Below the pieces are notes generated by a model, which worked only from the letters and a program-made list of their open reading frames with translations, made no database searches and had not been told where the DNA came from. 64,000 nt of DNA, from NCBI GenBank assembly GCA_017523925.1, contig JAFWVQ010000034.1:1-64000 (forward strand), written 5' to 3'. The stretch comes from Clostridia bacterium (lineage in GTDB: Bacteria; Bacillota; Clostridia; Christensenellales; CAG-138). The translations under genes and the position numbers were made by a program. Below, piece after piece: positions 37,006 through 45,604 of this stretch (position 1 is the stretch's first letter; each line of letters begins with the position of its first letter).

Positions 37006-38124
37006 TCACAGCTCGGGGTAGGTTTCGATGATATGCGCCGTCCACGCATCGAGCGCGCTTTGATAGTCCGTTCCGAACGCTTCATCGAAGCTCGCCTGCC
37101 CGAAGCAGAAGCGGCTGAGCGCTTCAAAGCCGTACTTTCCGTCGAGCCAGCCGATGAACGAAGCGGCCATCACAAGGCTAAGATCCTGATCGCCGGAATT
37201 GACCTTGTCGGCATATTTGCGCGTATAGTAGCTGCTCGTGAAGAAGCTGACGGGCTTGCTTATCATAGGGCTGCTCCAGCCGTCGAGCCCAAGCTCGAAG
37301 CAGGCGCGGGAGATGACGTCGTACAGAATGCGCATCGATTCGGGGGTCTTGGCATTATCGTCATAGCCCGCTTTGACCGCAGCATCGTAGTAGGGCTCCT
37401 CCGGCGTTATCAACGGGGTGAACTGCAGCATCTCGCCGTAGGGGCAGATGCAGGTGCCGAGGTATTCAGCAAAGCCCATTTGCTCCCAGCCAACGGAATC
37501 GCTGTTTATAAGCGAGCTTATGTAAAGCCGCTCGCGCTCCATGAAAACGCTTGAAAGGGAAAGCTTGAGCTCCTTTACATACAGACCGTCGCCGCCTCCC
37601 AAATAAACGCGAGCGTCCTCCACCCACCAGCCGAACTGCGAATGTCCGAAATCAATTTTCGCGGGCAGCGCCGCGATCTCCGCGGGATAGACCGAAGGAG
37701 CGTTCGAGGAAAGATAATCGCGGATAAAGCCAAGGCTTTTATCGGTTCTGTCGATCATATCCTTGAGCTCTATATCGGTGATTTCGCCGGTGTACACGGT
37801 GGGAACGAACAGATCCGCGTTCATGGTGAAGTCGTCGTCCTCAACCCAAAGGCTTGTGGCATTCCACGCCTCTGCCGGTATATCAAGCTCGGAGTAGCCG
37901 GATGTGCCGCTGATATAAAGGATTTTGTAATCGGATGCATAAGTAAAGTAAAGCGGTCTCGGCGTGGGAGCTTCGGTGGGTGCTTCCGTGGGAGCTTCGG
38001 TCGGCGCCTCGGTCGGAGCCGCTGTCGGCTCATTCGGTATGATCGGCACTATGGGCGTTACCGTGCAGCCGAGAAGCAGAAATGCAAGCAGCAGAGATAT
38101 TGACGATAAAACAAGCTTTTTCAC
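37006..38124 (-). CDS. Lipoprotein of a duplicated pair, gluzincin-like fold without HExxH
   Basis: A 372-residue lipoprotein with a lipobox ending LLLGC (Cys20), a short (TEAP)n stalk and a globular domain. The late region SVGWEQMGFAEYLG resembles the WLxEGxAEYL helix of gluzincin metallopeptidases, and the C-terminus YGFEALSRFCFGQASFDEAFGTDYQSALDAW resembles the tail of such enzymes, but no HExxH motif is found. It may be a catalytically dead peptidase relative. The start is GTG at 38124 behind GAGGTGA. It is clearly paralogous to the gene at 38518-39627; the two share most of the stalk and C-terminal third. Confidence 0.85.
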   Translation of the reverse strand: MKKLVLSSISLLLAFLLLGCTVTPIVPIIPNEPTAAPTEAPTEAPTEAPTEAPTPRPLYFTYASDYKILYISGTSGYSELDIPAEAWNATSLWVEDDDFTMNADLFVPTVYTGEITDIELKDMIDRTDKSLGFIRDYLSSNAPSVYPAEIAALPAKIDFGHSQFGWWVEDARVYLGGGDGLYVKELKLSLSSVFMERERLYISSLINSDSVGWEQMGFAEYLGTCICPYGEMLQFTPLITPEEPYYDAAVKAGYDDNAKTPESMRILYDVISRACFELGLDGWSSPMISKPVSFFTSSYYTRKYADKVNSGDQDLSLVMAASFIGWLDGKYGFEALSRFCFGQASFDEAFGTDYQSALDAWTAHIIETYPEL

Positions 38125-38228
38125 AAGTCACCTCGTATGTTTTAAGTTGATGGACCGCAACATTATATTAACATAATTCGTATAGTTTAAGCAAGCCTTG
38201 CGGCGCATCTCACCTAATTGATTCAATA

Positions 38229-38280
38229 GAAATTCCGCAGTAATTTCAACCTCAACTATTCACTATTCAATATTCACTGT
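38229..38280. repeat. Dispersed hairpin + ACTATTC repeat (copy 2)
   Basis: A weaker stem GAAATT...AATTTC (38229-38247) is followed by CTCAACTATTCACTATTC iterations to 38280. On the minus strand it provides the TGA that ends the acetyltransferase fragment. Confidence 0.8.
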
Positions 38281-38500
38281 TTTTCTATCGCCATAAAGAA
38301 GCAGCGATGCGTTTTGCCCCTGTATTCAAGCGTTTCTTCTTCCTCGGCGGGCTTCATCCCGCATTCTTCCATTACGCGGCGGCTGGCGGCGTTTTCCTCG
38401 AAATACCCCGACTTGAGATAGGTATAGCCCATCTCAAAAAGCGCATCTATCGCCGAAAAGAGCGCCTCGCTCGCATAGCCTCTGTTCCAATGCTCCGCTC
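38274..38500 (-). pseudogene. Truncated GNAT acetyltransferase C-terminus (duplication remnant)
   Basis: About 75 codons match the C-terminal end of the fusion protein at 39814-41127 (EHWNRGYASEALFSAI, FEENAASRRVMEECGMK, MAIEKQ-stop), with a few substitutions. The N-terminal acetyl-CoA binding part is missing and the 5' end runs into the 3' end of the lipoprotein gene at 38518. This is the left unit of a tandem duplication; an ATG at 38585 lies inside the lipoprotein gene out of frame and has no ribosome site, so the fragment is probably not translated usefully. Confidence 0.85.
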
Positions 38501-38517
38501 CGATCTCACTCCCGCAC

Positions 38518-39627
38518 TCAAAGCTCGGGATAGATCTCCATGATATGCGCCTTCCACGTAGTGAACGCGGTTTGATAGTCCGCATTGAACGCTTCGTCGA
38601 AGCTCGTCTGCCCGAAACAGAAGCGGCTCAGCGCGTCAAAGCCGTATTCCTTATCGAGCCACGCAACGAACGACACCGCCATACTCATGCTCATATCGTC
38701 GTCGCCGGAATTCGCCTGATCCTCGGGCTTTCTTGAGTAGCCGTAGCCCTCGAATGCTTTAACGCTCCTGCTCTCGCTCGCGCTGCCCCAGCCCGTGAGC
38801 CCGTATTCAAGGCAGCAGCGGGATACGGCGTCAAGATACATGCTCAGTCTTTTTGCGCCGGAGGGCTCGCTTTCGATGCCCGCTTCAATGAGGGCCCTCG
38901 CATAAGGAGAACCCTGATCCTCCGAAATCTCGAGCAGATTGCCGAGCTCCGAATACGGATCGAGGCTTGCGCCGACGTAATTGGCGAATCCGAGCTGCTC
39001 CCAGCCCGCCGAATCGCTGTTTATAAGCGCAAGAATATAATAGAACTCGCGATCCGTAAGAAGGCTGTTTGCCGCAAGACATAAGCCGCGGTGGTAGAGC
39101 CCGTTGCCGCGCCCGATGCAAACGCGCTCATCCTCGATCCACCAGCCCCTCTGCGATTTTCCGCACTGCAAAAAGATATGTTTCTTTGCGATCTGCTCGG
39201 GATAAACGGCAGGGGCATGCGTTGAAAGATAATCGCGAATAAACGCAAAGCTTTTATCGATTGAATCTATAAAGTCGGTATAGGTTATTTCCGTAACCGC
39301 GCCATACGCCTCGGCATAATGATAGAGCGAAGCTTCGAGGGTGAAGTCATCATCCTCAACGATAAGCTTATCGGCATTCGCCGCCTCCTCGGGCAGGAGC
39401 AAATTCGTGTAGTTCGAGCTGCCGCTTATATAAAGCGTTCTCGAAGAGGCGTCATATTCAGCGCTGAGCGGCCTCGGCGTGGGCACGGGGGTCGGCGCTT
39501 CCGTGGGCGCCTCGGTCGGCGTCGCTGTCGGCTCGTTCGGTATGATCGGCACTATGGGCGTTACCGTGCAGCCGAGAAACAGGAATGCAAGCAGCGCGGA
39601 TATCGATGTTAAAACAAGTTTTTTCAT
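38518..39627 (-). CDS. Lipoprotein of a duplicated pair, gluzincin-like fold without HExxH
   Basis: A 369-residue lipoprotein, paralogue of the gene at 37006-38124: same start (MKKLVLTSISALLAFLFLGC), same stalk opening TVTPIVPIIPNEPTA, then a diverged central part and a well-conserved end (YGFDALSRFCFGQTSFDEAF). The WEQLGFANYVG segment is the counterpart of the EGxAEYL-like helix but lacks its Glu, and HExxH is again absent. ATG 39627 follows GAGGTGA. It most likely sits on the outer face of the membrane. Ligand or substrate is unknown. Confidence 0.85.
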   Translation of the reverse strand: MKKLVLTSISALLAFLFLGCTVTPIVPIIPNEPTATPTEAPTEAPTPVPTPRPLSAEYDASSRTLYISGSSNYTNLLLPEEAANADKLIVEDDDFTLEASLYHYAEAYGAVTEITYTDFIDSIDKSFAFIRDYLSTHAPAVYPEQIAKKHIFLQCGKSQRGWWIEDERVCIGRGNGLYHRGLCLAANSLLTDREFYYILALINSDSAGWEQLGFANYVGASLDPYSELGNLLEISEDQGSPYARALIEAGIESEPSGAKRLSMYLDAVSRCCLEYGLTGWGSASESRSVKAFEGYGYSRKPEDQANSGDDDMSMSMAVSFVAWLDKEYGFDALSRFCFGQTSFDEAFNADYQTAFTTWKAHIMEIYPEL

Positions 39628-39747
39628 AAGTCACCTCGTATGTGTTATGCCGATGGACGGCAGTATTATATTACCACGATTCGTACTGTTCGGAGTCTTT
39701 TACCGAAGCTTATTGCAAACTTGAAGCTTATTGCAAATTTATTTGTG

Positions 39748-39818
39748 GAAATTCCGAAGGAATTTCAACCTCAACTATTCACTATTCATCATTCACTATT
39801 CACTATTCATTATTCACT
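39748..39818. repeat. Dispersed hairpin + ACTATTC repeat (copy 3)
   Basis: GAAATTCC (39748-39755), GAA loop, GGAATTTC (39759-39766), then CAACCTCAACTATTCACTATTC and five further iterations to 39818. Its end supplies the TGA stop of the NTase-GNAT gene. It is the longest copy in the window. Confidence 0.88.
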
Positions 39819-41127
39819 GTTTTTCTATCGCCATAAAGAGGCAGTGATGCATCCTGCCCTTATATTCAAGCTCCTCCTCATGATCGATGCGCTTCATTCC
39901 GCATTTTTCCATAACGCGGCGGCTTGCGGCGTTTTCCTCGAAATGCCCCGCCTTGAGATAGGTATAGCCCATCTCAAAAAGCGCAGCTATCGCCGAAAAG
40001 AGCGCCTCGCTCGCATAGCCTCTGTTCCAATGCTCCGTGCCGATGAAATAGCCCAGCTCCGCGCGCGTGCCGTCAAGCTCGCAGTCGTTTATAAAGCCGA
40101 TGATCTCACCGTTTTTCAGTGCGATGCCGTAAACGAAGCGGCTCGCGTTTTCGGTGAATTCGCGCATATGCTCAAAGAAGGCGTGTGCAAGCGCCTCGGT
40201 CTCGAGCTCGGGTATCATATAGGTGGAATTCACCCGCGCATCCTTCGCCATTCGGATGAAGCTTTCCCTGTCGCGCTCCTCGAGCGGGCGCAGGATGAGC
40301 CTTTCGGTTTCGATAACGGCGGGCTTGTTTTTGATAATTTTTCTTTCGCGCTCGGAGCGGTTTTCAAGCTCCCTTTCGAGCGCATCGGCATAGCTCTGAA
40401 CCGTGCCGCCGAGCGAAGCAAGCCAAGCCTTCACCCTCTCATCATCCTTATAAGCAAGCGGGTTTTTGCGTATCCCAAGCGTTTTTTCAAGCGGAGCCGC
40501 GTCATCGAAAACGCAGTTTTCAAGCGCCCATTCGCCCGCCTGCGTTTTTGCAATCACATCGCCCGTTTTAAGAGTGTAGATGCACCGCGAAATATCCAGA
40601 AGCCAGCCGCAGGAATAGAGCCTTTCATCGGTCACGTGCGCATATTCGCGGATGCCCTCGTAGTGCCGCCGCACCGCCGAAGCAAGCTCCGCATAATCGG
40701 GAAGCGTGAAAAGGCTTCTGTCCGCGCTCCCGAAAACGCATTTGCCGTATTTTGCAAGCTCATACCGCGCGAATGGGTCTATTTCGCAGTTATCGGTTAT
40801 CCGCTGACCGCTCGTTCCCCAGTACACGAGGCGCTTATACTCGCCGCATCTATACTCCCCGATATTGACGATAACGCCCTCGAAAAGGCGGTAATACGGG
40901 TTCTCCGGCTCCCTTTCCTTCAGCTCCTGCCGAAGCATGAGCAGGTTTTGCGCCGCTTCCTCCGTTATCTCGCCGTTTGAAAAGGCGATGAAGTCGATGT
41001 CGCTCCAGCCGAGGCGAAAATCGCCCATCGTGACGCTGCCGTAGAGCCAAAGGCTGTGCAGCCCGCCGCCGAGCCGCGAAGCGATCTCGGCCGCCATTAT
41101 TTTGACAGAGGGATCCATATCAAGCAC
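39814..41127 (-). CDS. Nucleotidyltransferase-GNAT acetyltransferase fusion
   Basis: A 437-residue two-domain protein. Residues about 1-260 resemble aminoglycoside-type nucleotidyltransferases: LYGSVTMGDFRLGWSDIDF gives the GS (30-31) and DxD (43, 45) catalytic motif, and a DUF4111-like helical domain follows. Residues about 268-437 are a RimJ/RimL-type GNAT acetyltransferase (ETERLILRPLEERDRESFIR, ELGYFIGTEHWNRGYASEAL). Either half could modify an antibiotic or a cellular metabolite. The start is a GTG at 41127 about 10 nt after GGGAGG. A promoter-like TTGTAT-17-TATATT lies around 41160-41190. The C-terminal part is duplicated at 38274-38500. Confidence 0.88.
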   Translation of the reverse strand: MLDMDPSVKIMAAEIASRLGGGLHSLWLYGSVTMGDFRLGWSDIDFIAFSNGEITEEAAQNLLMLRQELKEREPENPYYRLFEGVIVNIGEYRCGEYKRLVYWGTSGQRITDNCEIDPFARYELAKYGKCVFGSADRSLFTLPDYAELASAVRRHYEGIREYAHVTDERLYSCGWLLDISRCIYTLKTGDVIAKTQAGEWALENCVFDDAAPLEKTLGIRKNPLAYKDDERVKAWLASLGGTVQSYADALERELENRSERERKIIKNKPAVIETERLILRPLEERDRESFIRMAKDARVNSTYMIPELETEALAHAFFEHMREFTENASRFVYGIALKNGEIIGFINDCELDGTRAELGYFIGTEHWNRGYASEALFSAIAALFEMGYTYLKAGHFEENAASRRVMEKCGMKRIDHEEELEYKGRMHHCLFMAIEKQ

Positions 41128-41334
41128 CGTTCCCGTGCCTCCCGTTTATATTCTTCGAGGTATAATATAGCAGAAAACGGCGGCATATACAATGGGCGGC
41201 TCAAATTATGCGCCGCTGCTTTGCGATTTTTGCGCCGTTTCAATGCTTTTTTCGGCTTTCAGCCTTGCTCGCACGGCGCAGGAGCCCGCCGCCCTTGCCC
41301 CGGCTTTTTCGCGCCATGCCCGCTTGCTTTGATA

Positions 41335-41363
41335 TTGCGAACGGCGGCATAATTTGATATAAT
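41335..41363 (+). promoter_or_regulatory. Promoter of the cohesin gene
   Basis: TTGCGA (41335-41340), 17 bp, extended -10 TTGATATAAT (hexamer 41358-41363). The leader to the start codon is about 165 nt. The rest of 41128-41533 holds no gene. Confidence 0.75.
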
Positions 41364-41533
41364 ACGATCGTCTAAATCCGCATACGGCAGAGGCGCGCTC
41401 AAGCCGCATCTTGAGAGCGGCGGCCCCGTCGGCACCGTGCTTTTGCGGGCGGCTTCGCGCCGGCCCGTCCGAGCGCGGAAACCGAAGCCGAACAGCGCGC
41501 GTTATGTAAACAGCAACCCCTTTGGAGGAGTCC

Positions 41534-42679
41534 ATGAAACGAATATTTGCTCTGATACTTTCCCTCGCGTTCGCCGCGGCGTGCATCGCCATGCCCGTTT
41601 CGGCCGCAAGCACCGCAAAAAGCGGCAGCCACGCCGTTTTCAGCGTGCCGGAGGTTTTGGTTCGTCCCGGCGGCACGGTGGACATCCCGCTTTCGATAAG
41701 CGGCAATTACGAGGCGCACGGGCTCACGATCTGGCTCGTTTTCGACAACGATGCGCTGCAGCTCGACGGCTACGCCAACGGCGGCGTTTTGAGCGACGTT
41801 TCCGCGCACGGCGGCACCTTCATCTACGGCGTGAAGGTGGAGAACGGCAAAAACAGCGTCCGCCTCGGCATAATGATGCCGACCGAGCCCTTCAGCGCGC
41901 AGGGCGTGCTGTTCACCACAAGGCTGACGGTCAAGCCCGGCGTTGCCGCAGGCACAGTGCTCGACCTCGAGATCCACCTTCGTCCGAAGGATTTCATCTA
42001 TATGCCGATCGGCGACCATAACGGAACGCCCATCCCCTTCACGCTTTCGCCCGGCAAGCTAACCGTTTCAAACTATGCGCCCACGCCGACTCCCGGCGTT
42101 ACCCCCACGAGCGCACCCGTCACCCCCACTCCCACGCCTATACCGACCTCCACTCCCGTCACGCCCACCGCGCCGCCCTCGAGCGCACCGGCAACGCCCA
42201 CTCCGCGCCCCTCGAGCGCACCCGCAACGCCTACCCCGAGACCCGGCAGCACGGCCGCACCCGCAACGCCGACCCCGAGACCCGGCACCACGGCCGCGCC
42301 CGCAACGCCCACGCCGCCGCCCACGCCCGGCACGGATGCACGCAGCACCGCGCAGCCCGATACGAGCGAATCGCCCGATCCCTTCGCACGCTTCAGCGCC
42401 TCGCCCTTCCCGACGGCGGGCGTATCCCCCACCCCGGGCGGCCCCACCGCGGACCCGTTCGCACGCTTCTCCCAATCCCCCGCTCCGGCGGAAACGGACT
42501 ACGCCCCGCAAACGCCCGCTCCATTTGACACCATACCGCCCACCGGCTACGAGCAGCTTCCCGAGCTGCCCGCCCGAAAGCTTCCCGTCGGCCTCATCGC
42601 CGCGGTGGGCGCAGGCGCGACCGCGCTCGGCGCGGGGCTGGTAATCCTCCTCGTCAAGCGCCGCCGCGACGACGAGTGA
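41534..42679 (+). CDS. Membrane-anchored cohesin-domain surface protein
   Basis: A 381-residue exported protein: signal peptide (1-25, cleavage near VSA-AS); a cohesin-like beta domain (about 34-180) with VPEVLVRPGGTVDIPLSISGN, IWLVFDNDALQLDG, LFTTRLTVKPGVAAGTVLDLEI, matching the cohesin strand pattern; a 160-residue Pro/Thr/Ala linker rich in ATPTPRP units (182-345); and a C-terminal hydrophobic helix ending KRRRDDE. It has KLPVG before the helix but no true LPxTG, so I favour a membrane tail over sortase attachment. It would hold dockerin proteins at the cell surface, like a single-cohesin anchor (OlpA-type). The start has GGAGG 5 nt upstream. It is followed 80 nt later by a dockerin protease. 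Confidence 0.85.
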   Translation: MKRIFALILSLAFAAACIAMPVSAASTAKSGSHAVFSVPEVLVRPGGTVDIPLSISGNYEAHGLTIWLVFDNDALQLDGYANGGVLSDVSAHGGTFIYGVKVENGKNSVRLGIMMPTEPFSAQGVLFTTRLTVKPGVAAGTVLDLEIHLRPKDFIYMPIGDHNGTPIPFTLSPGKLTVSNYAPTPTPGVTPTSAPVTPTPTPIPTSTPVTPTAPPSSAPATPTPRPSSAPATPTPRPGSTAAPATPTPRPGTTAAPATPTPPPTPGTDARSTAQPDTSESPDPFARFSASPFPTAGVSPTPGGPTADPFARFSQSPAPAETDYAPQTPAPFDTIPPTGYEQLPELPARKLPVGLIAAVGAGATALGAGLVILLVKRRRDDE

Positions 42680-42759
42680 CGCGGAGCATCCATTCCGTAT
42701 TACGAGCGGCGGGAGCCGATCCCGCCGTTTGGAATAAAATAAAAATCGGAGGAAAAAAC

Positions 42760-45369
42760 ATGAACTTCAAAAAGCTTCTTTCCCTGCTGATCGCGGCGGC
42801 GCTGCTGCTTGCGATCGTACCCATGGGCTTCTCCGTTTCGGCCGAGGCCGAGGAAAGCCGTGAGGCGCGCATCGAAAAGCTCATCAGCTTTTCCGAGCGT
42901 CTGCACGAGATGGAAAAGCGCAGCGCACCCGAGGTCAACAGGGCCAAGGCGCTGGACGATCCCTTTGCAAATGCGCGCATCATCGTCAAGAGCGCGAAGG
43001 CGCTTGATTACACCGGCTCGATCGACCACGTGAACGGCTATAACGACTGGCATATCATCCAGTACGCCAGCCCCGAGGCCGCCGAAAAGGCCGCAAACGA
43101 ATACAAAAAGCTGGATCACGTTCAGTACGCCGCTCCCGATGCCGTAATGAGCATCACGCAGGAGCCGCACGTGGACTCCTTCCTCTCCTGGGGCTACGGT
43201 CCGAACTACGTCGGCGCATTCAACTACAACGAGTGGCTGCTTGAGGACGGAACGACCGTGGACGAGCTTCCCGAGATCAGGGTTGGCATCATCGACACCG
43301 GCATCGCCGCGAACCATCCCTTCCTCGCGGGCCGCGTTCTGAACATCGGCTATGACTTTGCAAACGGCGACTCCAACCCCGACGACGACCATTACCACGG
43401 CTCCCACGTTGCCGGCACCGTTGTGGACGGCACCCTGCCCAACGTCAAGGTCATCGGCATCAAGGTCATGGACTCCGGCGGATACGGCAACACCAGCGAC
43501 ATCGTGAACGGCTTTGCGTATGCGCATGAGAACGGCTTCCAGGTTGCAAACGCGAGCCTTCGCGGCCCCAGAAACGACGAAAGCTTCGCCCTGTATTCCG
43601 ACGTTATAAACGCGGGCTTCGACGCAGGCACCGTTTACTGCGTTGCATCCGGCAACGACGGCGGCAATGCGATGAACTTCGTTCCCGGCTCGGTCGACCG
43701 CGCGTTCACCGTTGCTTCGCACGGCCGCGGCAAGGCTATGTCCTATTTCTCCAACACCGGCGTCTGCGTTGACATCACCGCGCCCGGCGAGGACATCAAC
43801 AGCTGCGTTCCCGGCGGCGGCTACAACACCCTCAGCGGCACCAGCATGGCGACCCCGCACGTTGCGGCGGCCTGCGCCATGCTCAAGAGCTATTATCCCG
43901 ACCTTGAGTCGGACAACGTGGTTTCCGTTATCAAGGCCGCATCCGTGGACGAGGGTCTTTCGGGCGGCGGCGACGGTCTGCTCTGCGTTACCGACCTGCT
44001 CAAGTACGACGTTTACCTCAACGGCGAGGACACCAATCTGCACTTCACCTCCCCCGGCAATTACCCCTGGATCGTTGAGGGCGGCTCCGTTTACAGCGGC
44101 AACGCGGGCGTGAACAATTCCACCTCCGTGCTCGAGAGCAGGGTCAGGCTCGGCGCCTATCAGCGCATCAGCTTCTCCTACAAGGTATCCTCTCAGCAGA
44201 ACAGCGACATTTTCCGCTTCAAGGTAAACGGCCAGACCGTTTTTGAAACGAGCGGCAGCCTTGATTGGCAGGATGAGTCCTTCGTTATCCCCGACAGCGG
44301 AGTAACTACGCTCACCTGGGAGTTCGTGAAGGACGCTTCGGGCGCGGCGGGCTCCGACAAGGCATGGCTTAGGAACGTGGTTCTTGAAAAGACCGTCAGC
44401 ACCGTTATCAACGACCCCAACTTCGACGATCCGTTCGAATTCATGGACGGCGGCAGCTATCCCTGGATCGTTGACGGCGATGCGGCCAAGAGCGGCAACG
44501 CAGGCGTCAACTCCTCCGTTTCCGAGGTCAGCACGAGCCGCCAGCTCATCGAGGGCATCGCCGTGGCGTTCAACTACAAGACCTCCTGCGGCGCGGGCGA
44601 CAAGCTCGAGTTCCTCGTGAACGGCACCCCCGTTCTGACCGTTACTTCCACCACCGATTGGACCGCGTTTGAATACGAGATCCCCGCGACCGGCGACTAC
44701 ACCTTAACCCTGCGCTACACCAAGGACGGCTCCGGCTCCGTTGGCAGCGACTGCGCGTGGGTCAAGGACTTCAAGCTCTTCTACAGCCTCGCCGGCGCTC
44801 TGAACATTCCCGGCGGCAATCTCACCTTCACCTCCAACGGCACCTATCCCTGGGAGGTTGAGAACGGCTATGCAAAGAGCGGCAACAAGGGCGTTTCGAG
44901 CAGCGAATCCACGCTCATGACCTCCGTTTATATGCGCGAGGGCGACGAGCTCTCCTTCCGCGCAAAGGTCGACAGCGAATCCAACTACGACAAATACACC
45001 TTCACCGTGAACGGCACCAAGCAGTTTGAGCGCTCCGGCTATGTGGATTGGTTCACCTACACCTTCGTTGCTCCGCAGGACGGCAACTACAACTTCGTTT
45101 GGAAATATACCAAGGATTACAGCGTGAACACCGGCGCGGACACGGCGTATCTTGACGATGTTTGCCTCACCTCCGAGTCCGGCATGATGGGCGACAGCAA
45201 CAACAACGGCACCGTTGAGGTTGCGGACGCGCTGCTTGCGATGCGCTTCTCGATGGGTCTCATCGGTGAAAACGACCTCAGCGTGCATAATGCCGATATG
45301 GACGAAAACGGCACCATCTCCATCGGCGATGCGGTGGTCATCCTGCGCACCGCGCTCGGTCTGATGTAA
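42760..45369 (+). CDS. Secreted subtilisin-like protease with YPW modules and dockerin
   Basis: An 869-residue secreted S8 protease: signal peptide (about 1-28); I9-like propeptide (about 65-130); catalytic domain with Asp179 (GIIDTGI), His213 (YHGSHVAGT), Asn299 (ASGNDG) and Ser362 (LSGTSMATPH), so all catalytic residues are intact; three YPW modules (about 420-805; NYPWIV, SYPWIV, TYPWEV); C-terminal dockerin with loops DSNNNGTVEVAD and DMDENGTISIGD. It lacks the FP-x-E tail of the non-protease dockerin proteins. The ATG at 42760 follows CGGAGG; an earlier frame start overlaps the cohesin gene and is rejected. Adjacent cohesin suggests cell-surface docking. Confidence 0.93.
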   Translation: MNFKKLLSLLIAAALLLAIVPMGFSVSAEAEESREARIEKLISFSERLHEMEKRSAPEVNRAKALDDPFANARIIVKSAKALDYTGSIDHVNGYNDWHIIQYASPEAAEKAANEYKKLDHVQYAAPDAVMSITQEPHVDSFLSWGYGPNYVGAFNYNEWLLEDGTTVDELPEIRVGIIDTGIAANHPFLAGRVLNIGYDFANGDSNPDDDHYHGSHVAGTVVDGTLPNVKVIGIKVMDSGGYGNTSDIVNGFAYAHENGFQVANASLRGPRNDESFALYSDVINAGFDAGTVYCVASGNDGGNAMNFVPGSVDRAFTVASHGRGKAMSYFSNTGVCVDITAPGEDINSCVPGGGYNTLSGTSMATPHVAAACAMLKSYYPDLESDNVVSVIKAASVDEGLSGGGDGLLCVTDLLKYDVYLNGEDTNLHFTSPGNYPWIVEGGSVYSGNAGVNNSTSVLESRVRLGAYQRISFSYKVSSQQNSDIFRFKVNGQTVFETSGSLDWQDESFVIPDSGVTTLTWEFVKDASGAAGSDKAWLRNVVLEKTVSTVINDPNFDDPFEFMDGGSYPWIVDGDAAKSGNAGVNSSVSEVSTSRQLIEGIAVAFNYKTSCGAGDKLEFLVNGTPVLTVTSTTDWTAFEYEIPATGDYTLTLRYTKDGSGSVGSDCAWVKDFKLFYSLAGALNIPGGNLTFTSNGTYPWEVENGYAKSGNKGVSSSESTLMTSVYMREGDELSFRAKVDSESNYDKYTFTVNGTKQFERSGYVDWFTYTFVAPQDGNYNFVWKYTKDYSVNTGADTAYLDDVCLTSESGMMGDSNNNGTVEVADALLAMRFSMGLIGENDLSVHNADMDENGTISIGDAVVILRTALGLM

Positions 45370-45419
45370 GGCGAGCTCGGCTGCGATCTTCCGCGGCCGC
45401 CCCTTCCGCCATCGGGCTC

Positions 45420-45487
45420 CTCTGCCCTCAGACCCTTATACCCTCAGACCCTTAGACCCTTTAGACCCCTATACCCTTAGGCCCTTA
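45420..45487. repeat. Degenerate CCCTTAGA tandem repeat with G-quadruplex potential
   Basis: Between the two protease genes, seven CCCT-containing units (CCCTCAGA, CCCTTATA, CCCTTAGA and variants) recur about every 8-10 bp. The minus strand therefore reads GGG-N5-GGG many times, enough to fold a G-quadruplex. Confidence 0.75.
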
Positions 45488-45497
45488 AACCGGCATA

Positions 45498-45538
45498 CGC
45501 GGGGAAACCGGTGCTTCGGTTTCTCCGCGATGTTTTTT
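45498..45538 (+). terminator. Terminator of the first dockerin protease
   Basis: CGCGGGGAAACCG pairs with CGGTTTCTCCGCG (one mismatch) between 45498 and 45529 and is followed by TGTTTTTT. Confidence 0.85.
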
Positions 45539-45604
45539 GCGTTTTCCACGATTTGTTGTAATATTATAATAAAGGACCCGAAATTACTGAAAAGGAGTGC
45601 AGAA

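Noticed and set aside
38274-38585. Intact small acetyltransferase of 103 residues
   Set aside because: The first ~27 codons are antisense-of-frame sequence of the lipoprotein 3' end; only the C-terminal GNAT part is homologous, so it is a duplication remnant.
42068-42511. Gly/Val-rich antisense frames opposite the cohesin linker
   Set aside because: They mirror the ATPTPRP-coding repeats on the real strand.
42580-42679. Sortase LPxTG anchor on the cohesin protein
   Set aside because: Only KLPVG precedes the hydrophobic helix; no Thr-Gly. A membrane tail is the simpler reading.
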